64,000 nt of DNA from Pseudomonas syringae (GTDB lineage Bacteria > Pseudomonadota > Gammaproteobacteria > Pseudomonadales > Pseudomonadaceae). The stretch is from contig NZ_WKCB01000003.1 of the NCBI RefSeq assembly GCF_021606685.1, positions 1-64,000 of the forward strand, in the 5' to 3' direction. The position numbers and the translations under genes are program-made. Below the pieces are notes generated by a model. It had not been told where the DNA came from, ran no database searches, and was given only the letters and a program-made list of their open reading frames with translations. Shown one piece after another: positions 49,794 to 60,298 of the stretch. Positions within the stretch are counted from its first letter, which is position 1; each line of letters begins with the position of its first letter.

Positions 49794-49898
49794 GAGGCGC
49801 TGGTCCTACAGCGTTTCAACCTCCTTCCTCGTCGCCCTGACGCCTTGTTATTTCGAAACAAAAGACCCTCCCCCAAGGCATATTGCCGGGCCCGAGGC

Positions 49899-49912
49899 TG
49901 GGTTAGCATCGC
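49899..49912 (+). promoter_or_regulatory. Probable promoter element of the first binding-protein gene
   Basis: TGGGTTAGCATCGC; TAGCAT would be a -10 with TTGCCG about 15 bases upstream. Nearly the same block (TGGGTTAGGATCGC, with GCCGGGC before it) lies at 50885-50898 before the second binding-protein gene. Confidence 0.5.
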
Positions 49913-49941
49913 CCCGAATTTGACGTGGTCGCGGGGTATTC

Positions 49942-50742
49942 ATGAACAAACGCTTTTGCTTGGCACTGCTGGCAGGCGCTGCTGCATTGCTTCACATCAG
50001 CCTGGTGCAGGCGGGGGCCATCGACGACGCCGTGCGGCGTGGCGTGCTGAAAGTCGGCACGACCCCCAATTACGTGCCTTTCGAAATGACTGACAAACAG
50101 GGGCGCATCGTCGGCTTCGAGATCGATTTGCTCCGGGCGATGAGCCGTGCCCTGGGCGTCGAGCTTGAGTTGGTCGCGTTGCCCTATACCGAGTTGCTGC
50201 CGGGCTTGATGGCCAAACAATTCGATTTGATTGGCAGCGGCATGACCGTCACGCAGGAGCGCAACCTCAAGCTGAATTTCAGCGACGCCTTTATCGTGGT
50301 GGGCCAGACCGTGCTGATGCACCCCAGCCTGGCTGGCAAGGTGTCCAGTATCGAAGACCTGGACGAGGCCGGTTACCGCATCGCTGCCACACAAGGCACC
50401 ACCGCAGAGGCTGCTGCACAACGTTTCCTGGGCGCAGCCCGGCTCAGCAGCTTTGCCACGTCCGAAGAAGGCCTGCGCCAGGTAGTGGAGGGCAAGGCCG
50501 ATGCCTTTATCCATGATGCGCCCTCCAACCTGATCGCCATGACCCGCCCGGAGAACCGCGCGTTGCTGGCGCTCGAGCAGCCTTTCACCTATGAGCCGTT
50601 GGCGTTCGGCTTGAACAAAGGTGATTACGACAGCCTCAACTGGATCAATCATTTTCTCAGCCAGGTGGCCCAGGACGGGACTTACGATCGGCTGCACGAC
50701 AAGTGGTTCAGCGACACTGCCTGGCTCACCGAGATCTACTGA
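49942..50742 (+). CDS. Polar amino acid ABC transporter substrate-binding protein (copy 1)
   Basis: 266 residues. Signal peptide MNKRFCLALLAGAAALLHISLVQA. SBP_bac_3 family (PF00497): AIDDAVRRGVLKVGTTPNYVPFEMTDKQGRIVGFEIDL, GSGMTVTQERNLKLNFSDAF and LAFGLNKGDYDSLNWINHF. Periplasmic. It is close to the next gene and probably arose by tandem duplication. Differences are concentrated in the middle (GQTVLMHPSLAGKVSSIEDLDEAG). Ligand is unknown; polar or basic amino acids are typical for the family. Confidence 0.9.
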   Translation: MNKRFCLALLAGAAALLHISLVQAGAIDDAVRRGVLKVGTTPNYVPFEMTDKQGRIVGFEIDLLRAMSRALGVELELVALPYTELLPGLMAKQFDLIGSGMTVTQERNLKLNFSDAFIVVGQTVLMHPSLAGKVSSIEDLDEAGYRIAATQGTTAEAAAQRFLGAARLSSFATSEEGLRQVVEGKADAFIHDAPSNLIAMTRPENRALLALEQPFTYEPLAFGLNKGDYDSLNWINHFLSQVAQDGTYDRLHDKWFSDTAWLTEIY

Positions 50743-50884
50743 TGGTCATAACTTTTTACACATCAGCCCAGCGCTGCGCAGGTTGCCTGATCGGTCTATC
50801 TCCTGCGCTCGGCTGCACCGTTGTAGTGCCTATCCGACATACGCCATAACAATTACCCGTGAAACCTTTGTGCCGGGCAGCGAG

Positions 50885-50898
50885 TGGGTTAGGATCGC
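50885..50898 (+). promoter_or_regulatory. Probable promoter element of the second binding-protein gene
   Basis: TGGGTTAGGATCGC with a TAGGAT -10 like many Pseudomonas promoters, matching the block before copy 1. This suggests each binding-protein gene has its own promoter. Confidence 0.5.
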
Positions 50899-50958
50899 AC
50901 CCCGAAATGGTGCAGCCCTTTTGCGCGCCGACCTCATAAGAATCGTTCAGGGGACTTG

Positions 50959-51759
50959 ATGATGAAAAAGTATCTTTCGATGCTGCTGCTAGGCGTCACT
51001 GCACTGGTGGCTGCGAATGCGGCCCAGGCCGGCGCCATCGATGATGCGGTCAAGCGCGGCACGCTGAAAGTCGGCATGGACCCGACCTACATGCCGTTTG
51101 AAATGACCGACAAGCGCGGTGAAATCATCGGCTTCGAAGTCGACATCCTCAAGGCCATGGCCAAGTCCATGGGCGTCAAGCTCGAGCTGGTGTCCACGGG
51201 TTATGACGGGATTATCCCGGCGTTCCTGACCGGCAAGTTCGACATGATCGGCAGCGGCATGACCCTGACCCAGGAGCGCAACCTGCGCCTGAACTTCAGC
51301 GAACCCTTCATCGTGGTCGGCCAGACCCTGCTGATTCGCAAGGACCTGGAAGGCACCATCAAGTCCTACAAAGACCTGAACGACGAGAAGTACCGCCTGA
51401 CTTCCAAGCTCGGCACCACCGGTGAGATGGTCGCCAAGAAGCTGATTTCCAAAGCCAAGTACCACGGCTATGACAACGAACAGGAAGGCGTGCTGGACGT
51501 GGTCAACGGCAAGGCTGACGCCTTTGTGTATGACGCGCCGTACAACGTGGTTGCCGAGAAAAAAGTCGGCAACGGCAAGCTGGTGTTCCTGGAAGAACCC
51601 TTCACCTTCGAACCGCTGGCCTTCGGCCTGAAGAAAGGCGATTACGACAGCATCAACTACATCAATAACTTCCTGCACCAGATCCGCAACGACGGCACCT
51701 ACGATCGCATCCATGACAAGTGGTTCAAGAGCTCCGAGTGGCTCAAGGACATGGAATAA
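50959..51759 (+). CDS. Polar amino acid ABC transporter substrate-binding protein (copy 2)
   Basis: 266 residues from the ATG at 50959 (MMKKYLSMLLLGVTALVAANAAQA signal peptide; the ATG at 50962 is equally possible). Same SBP_bac_3 blocks as copy 1: AIDDAVKRGTLKVGMDPTYMPFEMTDKRG, GSGMTLTQERNLRLNFSEPF and FGLKKGDYDSINYINNFLHQI. It is the copy nearest the permease and ATPase, so it is the likely cognate binding protein. A REP pair separates it from the permease. Confidence 0.92.
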   Translation: MMKKYLSMLLLGVTALVAANAAQAGAIDDAVKRGTLKVGMDPTYMPFEMTDKRGEIIGFEVDILKAMAKSMGVKLELVSTGYDGIIPAFLTGKFDMIGSGMTLTQERNLRLNFSEPFIVVGQTLLIRKDLEGTIKSYKDLNDEKYRLTSKLGTTGEMVAKKLISKAKYHGYDNEQEGVLDVVNGKADAFVYDAPYNVVAEKKVGNGKLVFLEEPFTFEPLAFGLKKGDYDSINYINNFLHQIRNDGTYDRIHDKWFKSSEWLKDME

Positions 51760-51780
51760 GGGCTGACACCGAGCCGACTT

Positions 51781-51856
51781 CATCGGGGGCAAGCCCCCTC
51801 CCACCTTTGAAGGTGTTCACAACTCAAAATGTGGGAGGGGGCTTGCCCCCGATGAC
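51781..51856. repeat. REP pair in tail-to-tail order
   Basis: CGGGGGCAAGCCCCCTCCCAC followed by GTGGGAGGGGGCTTGCCCCCG, ending 35 bases before the permease start and inside the presumed operon. Confidence 0.9.
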
Positions 51857-51890
51857 GGCCTGCCAGGCGACACATATCCCGGAAAGTGAA

Positions 51891-52850
51891 ATGAAACAGA
51901 AAAAAGCCCAATGGCCCTGGCACCTGCTGACCGTGGTCGTGCTGGTCGGCCTGGCCGGCGCCTTGTACTACGCCACCTCGTTGATGTCCTACGAGTGGCG
52001 CTGGAACCGCGTGCCGCAATACTTCGTCTATCAGGCCGAAACGTCCCAGCGCGCAGCCGACATCTCCACCGTCGTTGAGCTGGTGCGCAAAGGCGATGTG
52101 GCTGAAGTTACCTTGCGCAACGACGCGGGCGCCCTGCAAACGCTGACGGTGGCGGACAACAGCCTGCAAGTGGCACGCGGCGACGACGTGGCCGAAGGCG
52201 ATGTGGTCGGCGTGACCCGGCACTGGGCGCTGGGGCCGTTGATGTGGGGCCTGTGGACCACGTTGTGGTTGTCAGTGGTGTCCGGCATCCTGGGCCTGGC
52301 GATTGGTTTGGCGACCGGGTTGTGCCGGCTGTCAAATAACCCGACCTTGCGCGACCTGTCGACGATCTACGTCGAACTGGTGCGCGGGACGCCGCTGTTG
52401 GTGCAGATCTTCATTTTCTACTTCTTTATCGGCACGGTATTGAACCTGTCCCGCGAGTTTGCCGGGATCGCCGCGCTGTCGCTGTTCACCGGCGCCTATG
52501 TGGCCGAAATCGTGCGTGCGGGCGTGCAGTCCATCACCCGTGGTCAGAACGAAGCCGCGCGCTCCCTGGGCCTGAGTGCAGGCCAGTCGATGCGTCATGT
52601 GGTGCTGCCGCAAGCGTTCAAGCGCGTGCTGCCGCCGCTGGCGGGGCAATTCATCAGCCTGGTGAAGGACACTTCCCTGGTGTCGGTGATCGCGATTACC
52701 GAACTGCTCAAAAGCGGCCGCGAAGTGATCACCACCTCGTTCTCGCCGTTTGAAATCCTGTTCTGCGTGGCAGGCCTGTACCTGCTGATCAACCTGCCGC
52801 TGTCGAAAATGGCCAGCCGGCTTGAGCGGAGGCTCGCGCAAAGTGATTGA
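51891..52850 (+). CDS. Amino acid ABC transporter permease with N-terminal periplasmic insert
   Basis: 319 residues from the ATG at 51891 ([17 protein letters not shown]); an upstream open frame runs through REP sequence and is rejected. A first membrane span (about 10-28) is followed by some 80 periplasmic residues ([14 protein letters not shown]...[22 protein letters not shown]) that ordinary HisM/GlnP permeases lack. The standard domain follows with the EAA loop [34 protein letters not shown]. Inner membrane. It overlaps the ATPase gene by eight bases. Confidence 0.92.
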   Translation: MKQKKAQWPWHLLTVVVLVGLAGALYYATSLMSYEWRWNRVPQYFVYQAETSQRAADISTVVELVRKGDVAEVTLRNDAGALQTLTVADNSLQVARGDDVAEGDVVGVTRHWALGPLMWGLWTTLWLSVVSGILGLAIGLATGLCRLSNNPTLRDLSTIYVELVRGTPLLVQIFIFYFFIGTVLNLSREFAGIAALSLFTGAYVAEIVRAGVQSITRGQNEAARSLGLSAGQSMRHVVLPQAFKRVLPPLAGQFISLVKDTSLVSVIAITELLKSGREVITTSFSPFEILFCVAGLYLLINLPLSKMASRLERRLAQSD

Positions 52851-53577
52851 AGTCCGCGATCTGGTAAAAGTCTTCGACACCCGTGGCCATGTGGTGCGCG
52901 CGGTGGATAACGTCACCACCCAGGTGGCCAAGGGTGAAGTGCTGGTCGTGATCGGCCCGTCCGGCTCCGGCAAGTCGACCTTCCTGCGCTGCCTCAATGG
53001 CCTGGAAGAATTCGACTCGGGTTCGGTGAGCATCGACGGCCTGCAACTGGCCGACCCGAAAACCGACGTGAATGCCTATCGCCGCGAAGTCGGCATGGTG
53101 TTCCAGCACTTCAACCTGTTCCCGCACATGACCGTGCTGGAAAACCTGTGCCTGGCGCAAAAAGTTGTGCGCAAGCGTGGCAAAAAGGAGCGCGAGGCCA
53201 AGGCCATGGCGCTTTTGGAAAAGGTCGGCATTGCGCAGAAGGCCAACGAGTTCCCGTCGCGCTTGTCCGGCGGCCAGCAACAGCGCGTGGCGATTGCCCG
53301 GGCGCTGGCGATGGAGCCCAAGGTGATGCTGTTCGATGAGCCCACCTCGGCACTCGACCCGGAAATGGTCGGCGAAGTGCTGGATGTGATGAAGACCCTG
53401 GCGCTGGAAGGCATGACCATGGTCTGCGTCACCCACGAAATGGGCTTTGCCCGCGAAGTAGCCGACCGCGTGTTGTTCTTCGACCACGGCAAGCTGCTGG
53501 AAGATGCGGCACCCGCCGAGTTCTTCGACGCGCCAAAAGACCCACGGGCCCAGGCATTCCTGCGTCAGGTGCTTTAA
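52843..53577 (+). CDS. Amino acid ABC transporter ATP-binding protein
   Basis: 244 residues from the GTG at 52843 ([15 protein letters not shown]), with GCGGAGG upstream; a TTG 21 bases earlier is possible but lacks a good site. Walker [11 protein letters not shown]-loop [12 protein letters not shown], signature [15 protein letters not shown], Walker [15 protein letters not shown] and [10 protein letters not shown] make it a GlnQ/HisP-type ATPase. It energises the permease encoded just upstream. Confidence 0.94.
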   Translation: MIEVRDLVKVFDTRGHVVRAVDNVTTQVAKGEVLVVIGPSGSGKSTFLRCLNGLEEFDSGSVSIDGLQLADPKTDVNAYRREVGMVFQHFNLFPHMTVLENLCLAQKVVRKRGKKEREAKAMALLEKVGIAQKANEFPSRLSGGQQQRVAIARALAMEPKVMLFDEPTSALDPEMVGEVLDVMKTLALEGMTMVCVTHEMGFAREVADRVLFFDHGKLLEDAAPAEFFDAPKDPRAQAFLRQVL

Positions 53578-53595
53578 CCTCCAACACCTGGGAGG

Positions 53596-55503
53596 TCACA
53601 CCTTGAACCTCCCCACGCACTGCTGCAGATCCGTTCCCAGCCGTGCCAACTCCTGACTTGCTGCCGCCGTCTGTTCACTGGCGGCGGCGGTTTGCTCCGA
53701 GACGTCCCGCACCTTCAGCACGCTGCGGTTGATCTCTTCGGCGACCGCGCTTTGCTCCTCGGCCGCCGCTGCAATCTGCGGGTTCATTTCCTGGATCACT
53801 GCCACGGTGCGGGCGATTTCAGTGAGTGCGTCCCCCGCATTGCGGGCCAGGCCGACGCTGTTGTCGGTCAGGGCGCGGCTGTGGTCCATGATGTCGGCCA
53901 CCTGTTGTGTACCGCCGTGTAGCCCCCCGATCAACTCTTCGATTTCCTCGGCCGACTGCTGGGTGCGCTGCGCGAGGCTGCGCACCTCATCGGCGACCAC
54001 CGCAAAACCTCGGCCGGCCTCGCCGGCGCGGGCCGCTTCGATTGCTGCGTTAAGCGCCAGCAGGTTGGTTTGCTGGGACACCGACTTGATCACATCAAGC
54101 ACGCTGCCGATCTTCTGGCTTTCCCGTTGCAGCCCCAGCATCGCTTGGCTTGAGCGTGCCATCTCATGGGCAAGGTGTTCGATCTGCGCCACGGCATCCG
54201 TCACCACCTGGCCGCCCAGTTCTGTCTGTTGATGGGCCTGACCGGCCGCCAGCGACGCTGCTTCTGCGTGGCGGGCCACCTCCTGGGCGGTAGCCAGCAT
54301 CTGGTTCATCGCCGTCGCCACTTGCTCGGTTTCTTCACGCTGGTTATTTACCCCCGTGCGCGTTTGCTGGGTCACCGCAGAAAGCTCCTCGGCGGCGCTG
54401 GCGATCTGCCGGGCATTGCTGCTGATATTGCCGATCAGCTCCCGCAGGTTCTGGGTCATCTGGCTCATGCTGTTTTGCAACTGGCCCAGCTCATCCTTGC
54501 GCCGGGTGTGCGTGTCCTGACTCAGGTCGCCCTCGGCAATGCGATTGGCGGCTGATAACGCGATGCGCAACGGCTTCACGATTTGCCCGGCAATCACCCA
54601 GGCCGACAGGGCGCCGAACAGCAGGGCGATTGCGGTGATGCCCAGGGTTTGGGTGCGGGCCTGCTCGGCTTCGCGGTCGCGTCGCTGGGTCTGGTCCTGG
54701 CTCAGCAGGTCGCTCTGGCGGAGCAACTGATCCAACTGTTGCTCCAACTGGTTTTGGGTATTTTCGGTGGTGAGTTGGGTTTCCTTGAGGCGCGTGAGCT
54801 GGGTGCGAATGCCCAGCAGGGTGTTTTTCAGCGCGGCGCTGTCCACCGGCAGTTTCGCCACGGCGGCCTCGCTGAGTTCAAGGTTGCGCTCGGCGTCGCT
54901 GACGGCCTGGGTGTAGGCGTCCAGCGAATCGGCGGCCCAGGCCGGGCTTTGGGCGCGGTCCTCGGCCTGCTCGATCGCCTGGCGCAGGCTTTCGATAGCG
55001 TCGAGGGCTTTTTCATCTTCCTGGTTGGGCAAATCGCTGGCCAGTTGCGCCAGTACGTCACCGGTGCGGGTGGAGCTTTGTTTGAGTTGTTCGCGGGCCG
55101 TCTCGCGGTTTCCAGCCAGTGTGGGCACGTCCTTGAGGGTGGTTTTGAACGTGGTGGAAATACGCGTCATTTCCTGCAGGTAAGCAATCGCTTCCGACGC
55201 CCTGAGCCGGTCGGAAAGCGCCGCCAGGGACGTGTCGATTTTCTCCAGGCTCACGCTCAATTTGTTCAGGCTGTTGGTGTCATCCAGGGTGCGGTAGACG
55301 ATTCTGTCGGCGCGCATTTCCTCGCCAGCCACGGCCAGTTGCGCGAGCAGCGTCAGGGTTTGCGAGCGATACAGGGAGGCGGCCAGGGCCTGCCAGCCGG
55401 TTACGGCAATCACCAGGCTCAGGGCCAGGACCACGGAAAATCCCAGGGCCAGTTTGAGGGTGACACGGGTGTCACCCAATAGATGAGTCATTCGGCGCAG
55501 CAT
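53596..55503 (-). CDS. Methyl-accepting chemotaxis protein (copy A)
   Basis: 635 residues from the ATG at 55503 ([14 protein letters not shown]), with GGAGGT five bases before it. Membrane spans lie near 15-40 and 295-315. Between them is a long all-helical periplasmic sensor of about 250 residues, the size and character of the helical bimodular (HBM) domain of McpS-type receptors. HAMP follows ([19 protein letters not shown]), then the signalling domain with the hairpin tip [27 protein letters not shown] sequence. The ligand is not deducible. HBM receptors of known ligand sense organic acids. Confidence 0.92.
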   Translation of the reverse strand: MLRRMTHLLGDTRVTLKLALGFSVVLALSLVIAVTGWQALAASLYRSQTLTLLAQLAVAGEEMRADRIVYRTLDDTNSLNKLSVSLEKIDTSLAALSDRLRASEAIAYLQEMTRISTTFKTTLKDVPTLAGNRETAREQLKQSSTRTGDVLAQLASDLPNQEDEKALDAIESLRQAIEQAEDRAQSPAWAADSLDAYTQAVSDAERNLELSEAAVAKLPVDSAALKNTLLGIRTQLTRLKETQLTTENTQNQLEQQLDQLLRQSDLLSQDQTQRRDREAEQARTQTLGITAIALLFGALSAWVIAGQIVKPLRIALSAANRIAEGDLSQDTHTRRKDELGQLQNSMSQMTQNLRELIGNISSNARQIASAAEELSAVTQQTRTGVNNQREETEQVATAMNQMLATAQEVARHAEAASLAAGQAHQQTELGGQVVTDAVAQIEHLAHEMARSSQAMLGLQRESQKIGSVLDVIKSVSQQTNLLALNAAIEAARAGEAGRGFAVVADEVRSLAQRTQQSAEEIEELIGGLHGGTQQVADIMDHSRALTDNSVGLARNAGDALTEIARTVAVIQEMNPQIAAAAEEQSAVAEEINRSVLKVRDVSEQTAAASEQTAAASQELARLGTDLQQCVGRFKV

Positions 55504-55640
55504 GGTCGACCTCCGGCAAGTGAATAGCACTGGCTTGAACGCTAGTGCTCTTGACGGTGGGGCGGGCCTGAAAAGCGCGTAGGAAATTTCAGAGGTTGCA
55601 GGCGGCGGCCCAAGACAGGCCGCCGCGCGGGGGGAGGGTG

Positions 55641-57557
55641 TCAGACCCGGAAGCGGCCGACCAGCATTTGCAGGTGGTTGCCCAGGCGCGCCAGTTCGGT
55701 GCTCGACGCCGCCGTCTCTTCACTGGCTGCCGCCGTTTGCTCCGAGATATCACGCACGTTCAGCACGCTGCGGTTGATCTCTTCGGCCACCGCGCTTTGC
55801 TGCTCGGCGGCGGTGGCGATCTGGGAGTTCATCGCCTGGATGGTCGAAACCGTGCGGGTGATGTTGCCCAGGGCGCTACCGGCGCGGCGGGTCAGTTCGA
55901 CGCTGCTGTCGGTGAGGTCACGGCTGTTGTCCATGATGGTCGCCACCTGCTGGGTACCGCTCTGCAGGCCGACGATCAGCTCCTCGATCTCTTCGGTAGA
56001 CTTCTGGGTGCGCTGGGCCAGGCTGCGTACCTCGTCGGCCACCACCGCAAAACCCCGCCCGGCTTCACCGGCACGTGCCGCTTCAATCGCGGCGTTGAGC
56101 GCCAGCAGGTTGGTTTGCTGGGCCACGGATTTGATCACATCGAGCACGCTGCCGATCTTGTCGCTTTCGCGCTTGAGATCGCCCATGGCTTGGGTGGAGT
56201 TGCCCACCTCAGTGGCCAGGCGTTCGATCTGGGCGATGGCTTCACCGACCACCTTGTCGCCTTCGCGCGCCTGCTGGTCGGCAGCCACTGCGGCTTCAGA
56301 GGCTTCTTCGGCGTTGCGTGCCACTTCTTGCACGGTGGCCGCCATTTCATTCATGGCGGTCGCCACCTGGTCAGTCTCGACCTTTTGACTGTTGACCCCG
56401 GCGCTGGTCTGTTCGGTTACTGCTGACAGCTGCTCGGCGGCGCTGGCGATCTGGGTCACGCCGTCGCTGATGCCACCGATCAGTTCGCGCAGGCCCACGC
56501 TCATGCTCTGCATGGCGCGCTGCAGCTGGCCCAGTTCGTCCTGACGCAGGGAGGTCAGGTTGTGGCTCAGGTCGCCTGAGGCGACGCGCTCGGCGACCGC
56601 CAGGGTCTGGTTGAGCGGGAGGGTGATTTGACGGGTGATGGCCCAGGCCGCGACCAGGCCCAGGATCAGCGCCAGCGCCGTGACCAGCAGCAACAGGTAT
56701 TTGGCTTCTGCGGCGTCGGTGTCGCGCACCACGGTCTGGGAGGCGGTGAGTTTTTCACTGTGGGCCAACAATGTATCGCCCTGGGCGACCATGGTCTTGA
56801 GGGCCTCTGCGCTGGCTACCTGGGAATCGCGGTACTGGCTGACGGCGGCGCGGTAGGCTTGCAGCGAGACGCTGGCCTCCTGCAGATTGGCCTGGTACTG
56901 GGCGGGCAGTTGGCCGTCGAGTTCGGTGATTTTTTTGAGGGCGTTGTCGATGGCATCCAGGGCCGGCTGTTCGGCCTCGACCTTGCCGCTGTAGGTGTAG
57001 CCGCGCACCTGGAAGCGCGCTTGCTGGATCAGCTTGCTCAGGTCGACCACGCTGTTGAACTGAATGACGCTGTCGCCTTGCAGCAGGTTTTTTTCAATTT
57101 CGTTGATCTTCGCCACGGCATTGTCGGCAGTGTCGCCGAGCTTGCTGCGCGCGCCTTCACGCTTGAGGCCGGCCTGGACCATGGCCGCGAAAGCCTTTTT
57201 GTACTGGTTCAAGGCGTCCTGTTGCTGTTCCACCAGGGCCTTGTCGTTGGGCTGCTCGATCAGCTCGCCGGCGGTTTTCAGGCCGTTATCCAGTTGGGTG
57301 AGCAGGGCGGTGACCGCCCCGGTACCTTGTTCGCCGCGACGCATTTCGAAGTCCAGGCGTGCCAGGCGCAAGTCCTTGGTCAACCCGTTGAGGCTGGAGA
57401 TAAAGCCCAGCTTGTCACCACGACTGATCACATCGCCCAGACCGGTCCAGCCAGTCAAGGTGATCACCAATGTCAGCAGCAATACCAGGCCAAACCCGAC
57501 GCCCAGTTTGGTTTTTACCCTGACATTCCCCAGCTTTTCGGCTAACCAACCATACAT
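55641..57557 (-). CDS. Methyl-accepting chemotaxis protein (copy B)
   Basis: 638 residues from the ATG at 57557 ([17 protein letters not shown]), with GGGGAG eight bases upstream. Same layout as copy A: membrane spans flank a helical sensor of about 250 residues, then HAMP ([16 protein letters not shown]) and a signalling domain that is nearly identical at the tip ([19 protein letters not shown]). The sensor has diverged strongly from copy A, so ligands probably differ. It lies 137 bases upstream of copy A on the same strand. Confidence 0.92.
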   Translation of the reverse strand: MYGWLAEKLGNVRVKTKLGVGFGLVLLLTLVITLTGWTGLGDVISRGDKLGFISSLNGLTKDLRLARLDFEMRRGEQGTGAVTALLTQLDNGLKTAGELIEQPNDKALVEQQQDALNQYKKAFAAMVQAGLKREGARSKLGDTADNAVAKINEIEKNLLQGDSVIQFNSVVDLSKLIQQARFQVRGYTYSGKVEAEQPALDAIDNALKKITELDGQLPAQYQANLQEASVSLQAYRAAVSQYRDSQVASAEALKTMVAQGDTLLAHSEKLTASQTVVRDTDAAEAKYLLLLVTALALILGLVAAWAITRQITLPLNQTLAVAERVASGDLSHNLTSLRQDELGQLQRAMQSMSVGLRELIGGISDGVTQIASAAEQLSAVTEQTSAGVNSQKVETDQVATAMNEMAATVQEVARNAEEASEAAVAADQQAREGDKVVGEAIAQIERLATEVGNSTQAMGDLKRESDKIGSVLDVIKSVAQQTNLLALNAAIEAARAGEAGRGFAVVADEVRSLAQRTQKSTEEIEELIVGLQSGTQQVATIMDNSRDLTDSSVELTRRAGSALGNITRTVSTIQAMNSQIATAAEQQSAVAEEINRSVLNVRDISEQTAAASEETAASSTELARLGNHLQMLVGRFRV

Positions 57558-57639
57558 GTTGCGGACTCCCCTGGAACAAGGCTTGGACTTATTCAAGGGT
57601 TATCGGCCTGCATGCGGGATTCTGTAGCGCAGCTACACC

Positions 57640-57734
57640 AATGTGGGAGGGGGCTTGCCCCCGATAGCGGGGGTTCAGTGAATACATTGGGTGACTGATA
57701 CACCGCCATCGGGAGCAAGCCCCTTCCCACAATG
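57640..57734. repeat. REP doublet (REPIN-like)
   Basis: AATGTGGGAGGGGGCTTGCC and the slightly decayed AGCAAGCCCCTTCCCACA (one mismatch) in inverted order, between the chemoreceptor gene and rsmE. Confidence 0.9.
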
Positions 57735-57748
57735 GATTTGCAGTGTGT

Positions 57749-58456
57749 TTAGAACAGGCGGGCGAGCAGCGCGGTGACGGCGGTTTCGACCCGCAGGATG
57801 CGTGCGCCGAGTTGCACCGGTTGTAATCCGGCTTTGCTCAGCAGGTCCACTTCATAAGGGATCCAGCCGCCTTCCGGGCCAATTGCCAGGGTCACCGGCT
57901 CATCCAGGCCACGCGGGCAGGCGGGGTAGTCGCCGGGATGGCCGATCAGGCCCAGGGTGCCCTCGGTCATGGCTGGCAGGCGGTCTTCAACGAACGGCTT
58001 GAAGCGCTTCTCGATGACGATCTCGGGCAGCACGGTGTCCCGCGCCTGCTCCAGGCCGAGGATCAGTTGCTCGCGAATCGCCTCAGGCTCCAGGAACGGG
58101 GTTTGCCAGAAGCTCTTCTCGACCCGGTAGCTGTTGACCAGCACCACCTTGGGCACGCCCATGGCGGCCACGGTTTGCAGCACGCGGCGCAGCATCTTGG
58201 GGCGTGGCAGTGCCAGCAGCAGGGTCAGGGGCAGTTTGGCCGGGGGCGGCTGGTCAAAGCTGACCTGCAGCTCGGCTTCACCGGCATCCAGGCGTATCAG
58301 CTGTGCATTGCCCATCAACCCACCGATGCGGCCGACGCGCAGGTTGTCGCCCACCGCCGCGCGGTGGACGTCCTGCATATGCACCAGGCGCCGGTCACGC
58401 AGCACCACCCGGTCGGCCGCGATAAAGTCGGCCTCTTCCAACAGCAGCAGGTTCAC
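57749..58456 (-). CDS. rsmE: 16S rRNA (uracil(1498)-N3)-methyltransferase
   Basis: 235 residues, SPOUT class. N-terminal PUA-like part ([26 protein letters not shown]) and C-terminal knot with [27 protein letters not shown] and [21 protein letters not shown]. It methylates U1498 in the small subunit. It overlaps tatC by four bases, extending the ubi-his-tat block. Confidence 0.95.
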   Translation of the reverse strand: MNLLLLEEADFIAADRVVLRDRRLVHMQDVHRAAVGDNLRVGRIGGLMGNAQLIRLDAGEAELQVSFDQPPPAKLPLTLLLALPRPKMLRRVLQTVAAMGVPKVVLVNSYRVEKSFWQTPFLEPEAIREQLILGLEQARDTVLPEIVIEKRFKPFVEDRLPAMTEGTLGLIGHPGDYPACPRGLDEPVTLAIGPEGGWIPYEVDLLSKAGLQPVQLGARILRVETAVTALLARLF

Positions 58457-59244
58457 GGCTGGGTCGCTGGCGGCTGGTCGTCGTCGGCGGGTTGGTCATC
58501 CGGGTGTTCGCCACGCTTGCTGATCAGGCCGCTGAACAGGATGCCGATCTCGAACAGCATCCACATCGGCACGGCCAGCAAGGTCTGGGAGAAGATGTCC
58601 GGCGGCGTCAGGATCATGCCGACCACAAAGCAGCCGATGATCACGTACGGGCGGATTTTCTTCAGGTATTTGACGTCGACCACGCCGATCCACACCAGCA
58701 GCACCACGGCCACCGGGATTTCGAAGGCCACGCCAAAGGCGAAGAACAGCGTCATCACGAAGTCTAGGTAGCTGGTGATGTCGGTCATCATCTCCACGCC
58801 AGCCGGGGTGGCGGCGGCGAAGAACTTGAAGATCAGCGGGAACACCAGGAAGTAGGCGAAGGCCATGCCGGTGTAGAACAACAGGATGCTCGACACCAAC
58901 AGCGGCACGGCGATGCGTTTTTCATGCTTGTACAGGCCCGGTGCGATAAAGCCCCAGATCTGGTGCAGGATTACCGGAATCGCCAGGAACAGCGAAACCA
59001 TCATGGTCAGCTTCAACGGCGTGAGGAACGGCGACGACACGTCGGTGGCGATCATCGTCGCGCCGGCCGGCAGGTACTGGCGCAACGGCGTGGAGACGAA
59101 GGTGTAGATCTGCTGGGTAAAGGCGAACAGCCCGGCAAATATAATGAAGATCGCCGCTACGCAACGCAGCAGGCGGGTACGCAGCTCGGTGAGGTGCGAG
59201 ACCAGCGGCATATGCTGGTCGTTTTCCGGTTTATCAGCGCTCAT
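58453..59244 (-). CDS. tatC: Sec-independent translocase protein TatC
   Basis: 263 residues with six membrane spans. Signatures are [17 protein letters not shown] at the N-terminus, which binds the twin-arginine signal, [14 protein letters not shown] and [26 protein letters not shown] charged C-terminal tail follows. It is the receptor core of the Tat pathway. Start and stop overlap tatB and rsmE by four bases each. Confidence 0.97.
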   Translation of the reverse strand: MSADKPENDQHMPLVSHLTELRTRLLRCVAAIFIIFAGLFAFTQQIYTFVSTPLRQYLPAGATMIATDVSSPFLTPLKLTMMVSLFLAIPVILHQIWGFIAPGLYKHEKRIAVPLLVSSILLFYTGMAFAYFLVFPLIFKFFAAATPAGVEMMTDITSYLDFVMTLFFAFGVAFEIPVAVVLLVWIGVVDVKYLKKIRPYVIIGCFVVGMILTPPDIFSQTLLAVPMWMLFEIGILFSGLISKRGEHPDDQPADDDQPPATQP

Positions 59245-59648
59245 GGGGCTCGCGGCGGCAATGTAGGGTCATGGGGAGCGGGCGCCGCAACGGGCGCCGG
59301 CGCTGGCTCGGTCGGGGTGACAACGGCGGGCGGCGCTTCGGCGGCGGGGGCCGGTGCGATGCTGTGCTCGGCCACAGGCTCCGCCGGTTTGGCCGGTTCC
59401 TGTACCGGGGAAAGAATCTTGCGGGCCTCTTGCTCCAACGACAGGATATGTTCGTTGTGCAGCTGCCGGCGGATCTCGTCGGCGCCGATTTCCCGTTCAA
59501 CTTCCTGTTTGATGGCGTTGAAACTGCGTTTCAGGCGCCCGATCCAAAGGCCGGCCGTGCGTGCGGCACCGGGCAGGCGCTCCGGCCCCAATACCAGCAG
59601 GGCCACAAGGCCGACGAGGAGCAGTTCAGAGAAGCTGATACCAAACAT
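59241..59648 (-). CDS. tatB: Sec-independent translocase protein TatB
   Basis: 135 residues. One N-terminal membrane helix ([26 protein letters not shown]) with the TatB-specific Glu at residue 8, then an amphipathic helix ([22 protein letters not shown]) and a Pro/Ala-rich tail. It partners with TatC in substrate recognition. Lies ten bases after tatA and overlaps tatC. Confidence 0.96.
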   Translation of the reverse strand: MFGISFSELLLVGLVALLVLGPERLPGAARTAGLWIGRLKRSFNAIKQEVEREIGADEIRRQLHNEHILSLEQEARKILSPVQEPAKPAEPVAEHSIAPAPAAEAPPAVVTPTEPAPAPVAAPAPHDPTLPPRAP

Positions 59649-59658
59649 TAGTCAGTGC

Positions 59659-59937
59659 TCACACGTCTTTGCGGGTTGGCTCTTCGACTTTCTCAGCCTG
59701 TACGTCGAAGGTACGACGCTCGGTGATCGGCTGAGTGGCCTGCGGGTGCACAGGTTGCGCCGGCGGCACCGGATTGACGGCAGGGTCGGCAGGCTTTTCG
59801 TCGTCGTTCATGGCTTTACGGAAGCCCTTGATCGACTCGCCCACGTCGGTACCCAGGTTCTTGAGTTTTTTGGTGCCGAACACCAGTACCACGACCACCA
59901 GAATGACGATCCAGTGTTTCCAGTCAAAAATGCCCAT
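59659..59937 (-). CDS. tatA: Sec-independent translocase protein TatA
   Basis: 92 residues. Short membrane helix ([21 protein letters not shown]), then the [10 protein letters not shown] hinge and amphipathic helix [11 protein letters not shown]. It oligomerises to form the protein-conducting element. First of tatABC and 26 bases downstream of hisE. Confidence 0.97.
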   Translation of the reverse strand: MGIFDWKHWIVILVVVVLVFGTKKLKNLGTDVGESIKGFRKAMNDDEKPADPAVNPVPPAQPVHPQATQPITERRTFDVQAEKVEEPTRKDV

Positions 59938-59963
59938 GCTGCAAATCCTCTAGTCTTAGTTAT

Positions 59964-60296
59964 TCAAGCGGACGGGCGCGAGGCCTTCTCGGCATGCCCG
60001 GACAAGCCGAAGCGACGGTCCAGTTCATCCAGTACGGCCTGTGGATGCTGCCCCAGTTGGGCGAGCATCACCAGGCTGTGGAACCACAGGTCGGCGGTTT
60101 CGTAGATTACATCGCTGCAATCGCCGCTGATTTGCGCGTCCTTGGCGGCGATGATGGTCTCGACGGATTCTTCGCCGAGCTTTTCCAGAATCTTGTTCAG
60201 GCCCTTGTGGTACAGGCTGGCGACATAGGAGCTGTCGGCGTCCGCGCCTTTGCGGTCTTCCAGCACCTGGGCCACACGGTTGAGGGTATCGCTCAT
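59964..60296 (-). CDS. hisE: Phosphoribosyl-ATP pyrophosphatase
   Basis: 110 residues from the ATG at 60296 ([17 protein letters not shown]). All-alpha NTP pyrophosphohydrolase: [31 protein letters not shown] with the acidic metal-binding residues and [13 protein letters not shown]. It converts phosphoribosyl-ATP to phosphoribosyl-AMP, step 2 of histidine synthesis. It starts two bases after the hisI stop. The longer frame upstream is antisense-like extension inside hisI. Confidence 0.97.
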   Translation of the reverse strand: MSDTLNRVAQVLEDRKGADADSSYVASLYHKGLNKILEKLGEESVETIIAAKDAQISGDCSDVIYETADLWFHSLVMLAQLGQHPQAVLDELDRRFGLSGHAEKASRPSA

Positions 60297-60298
60297 GT

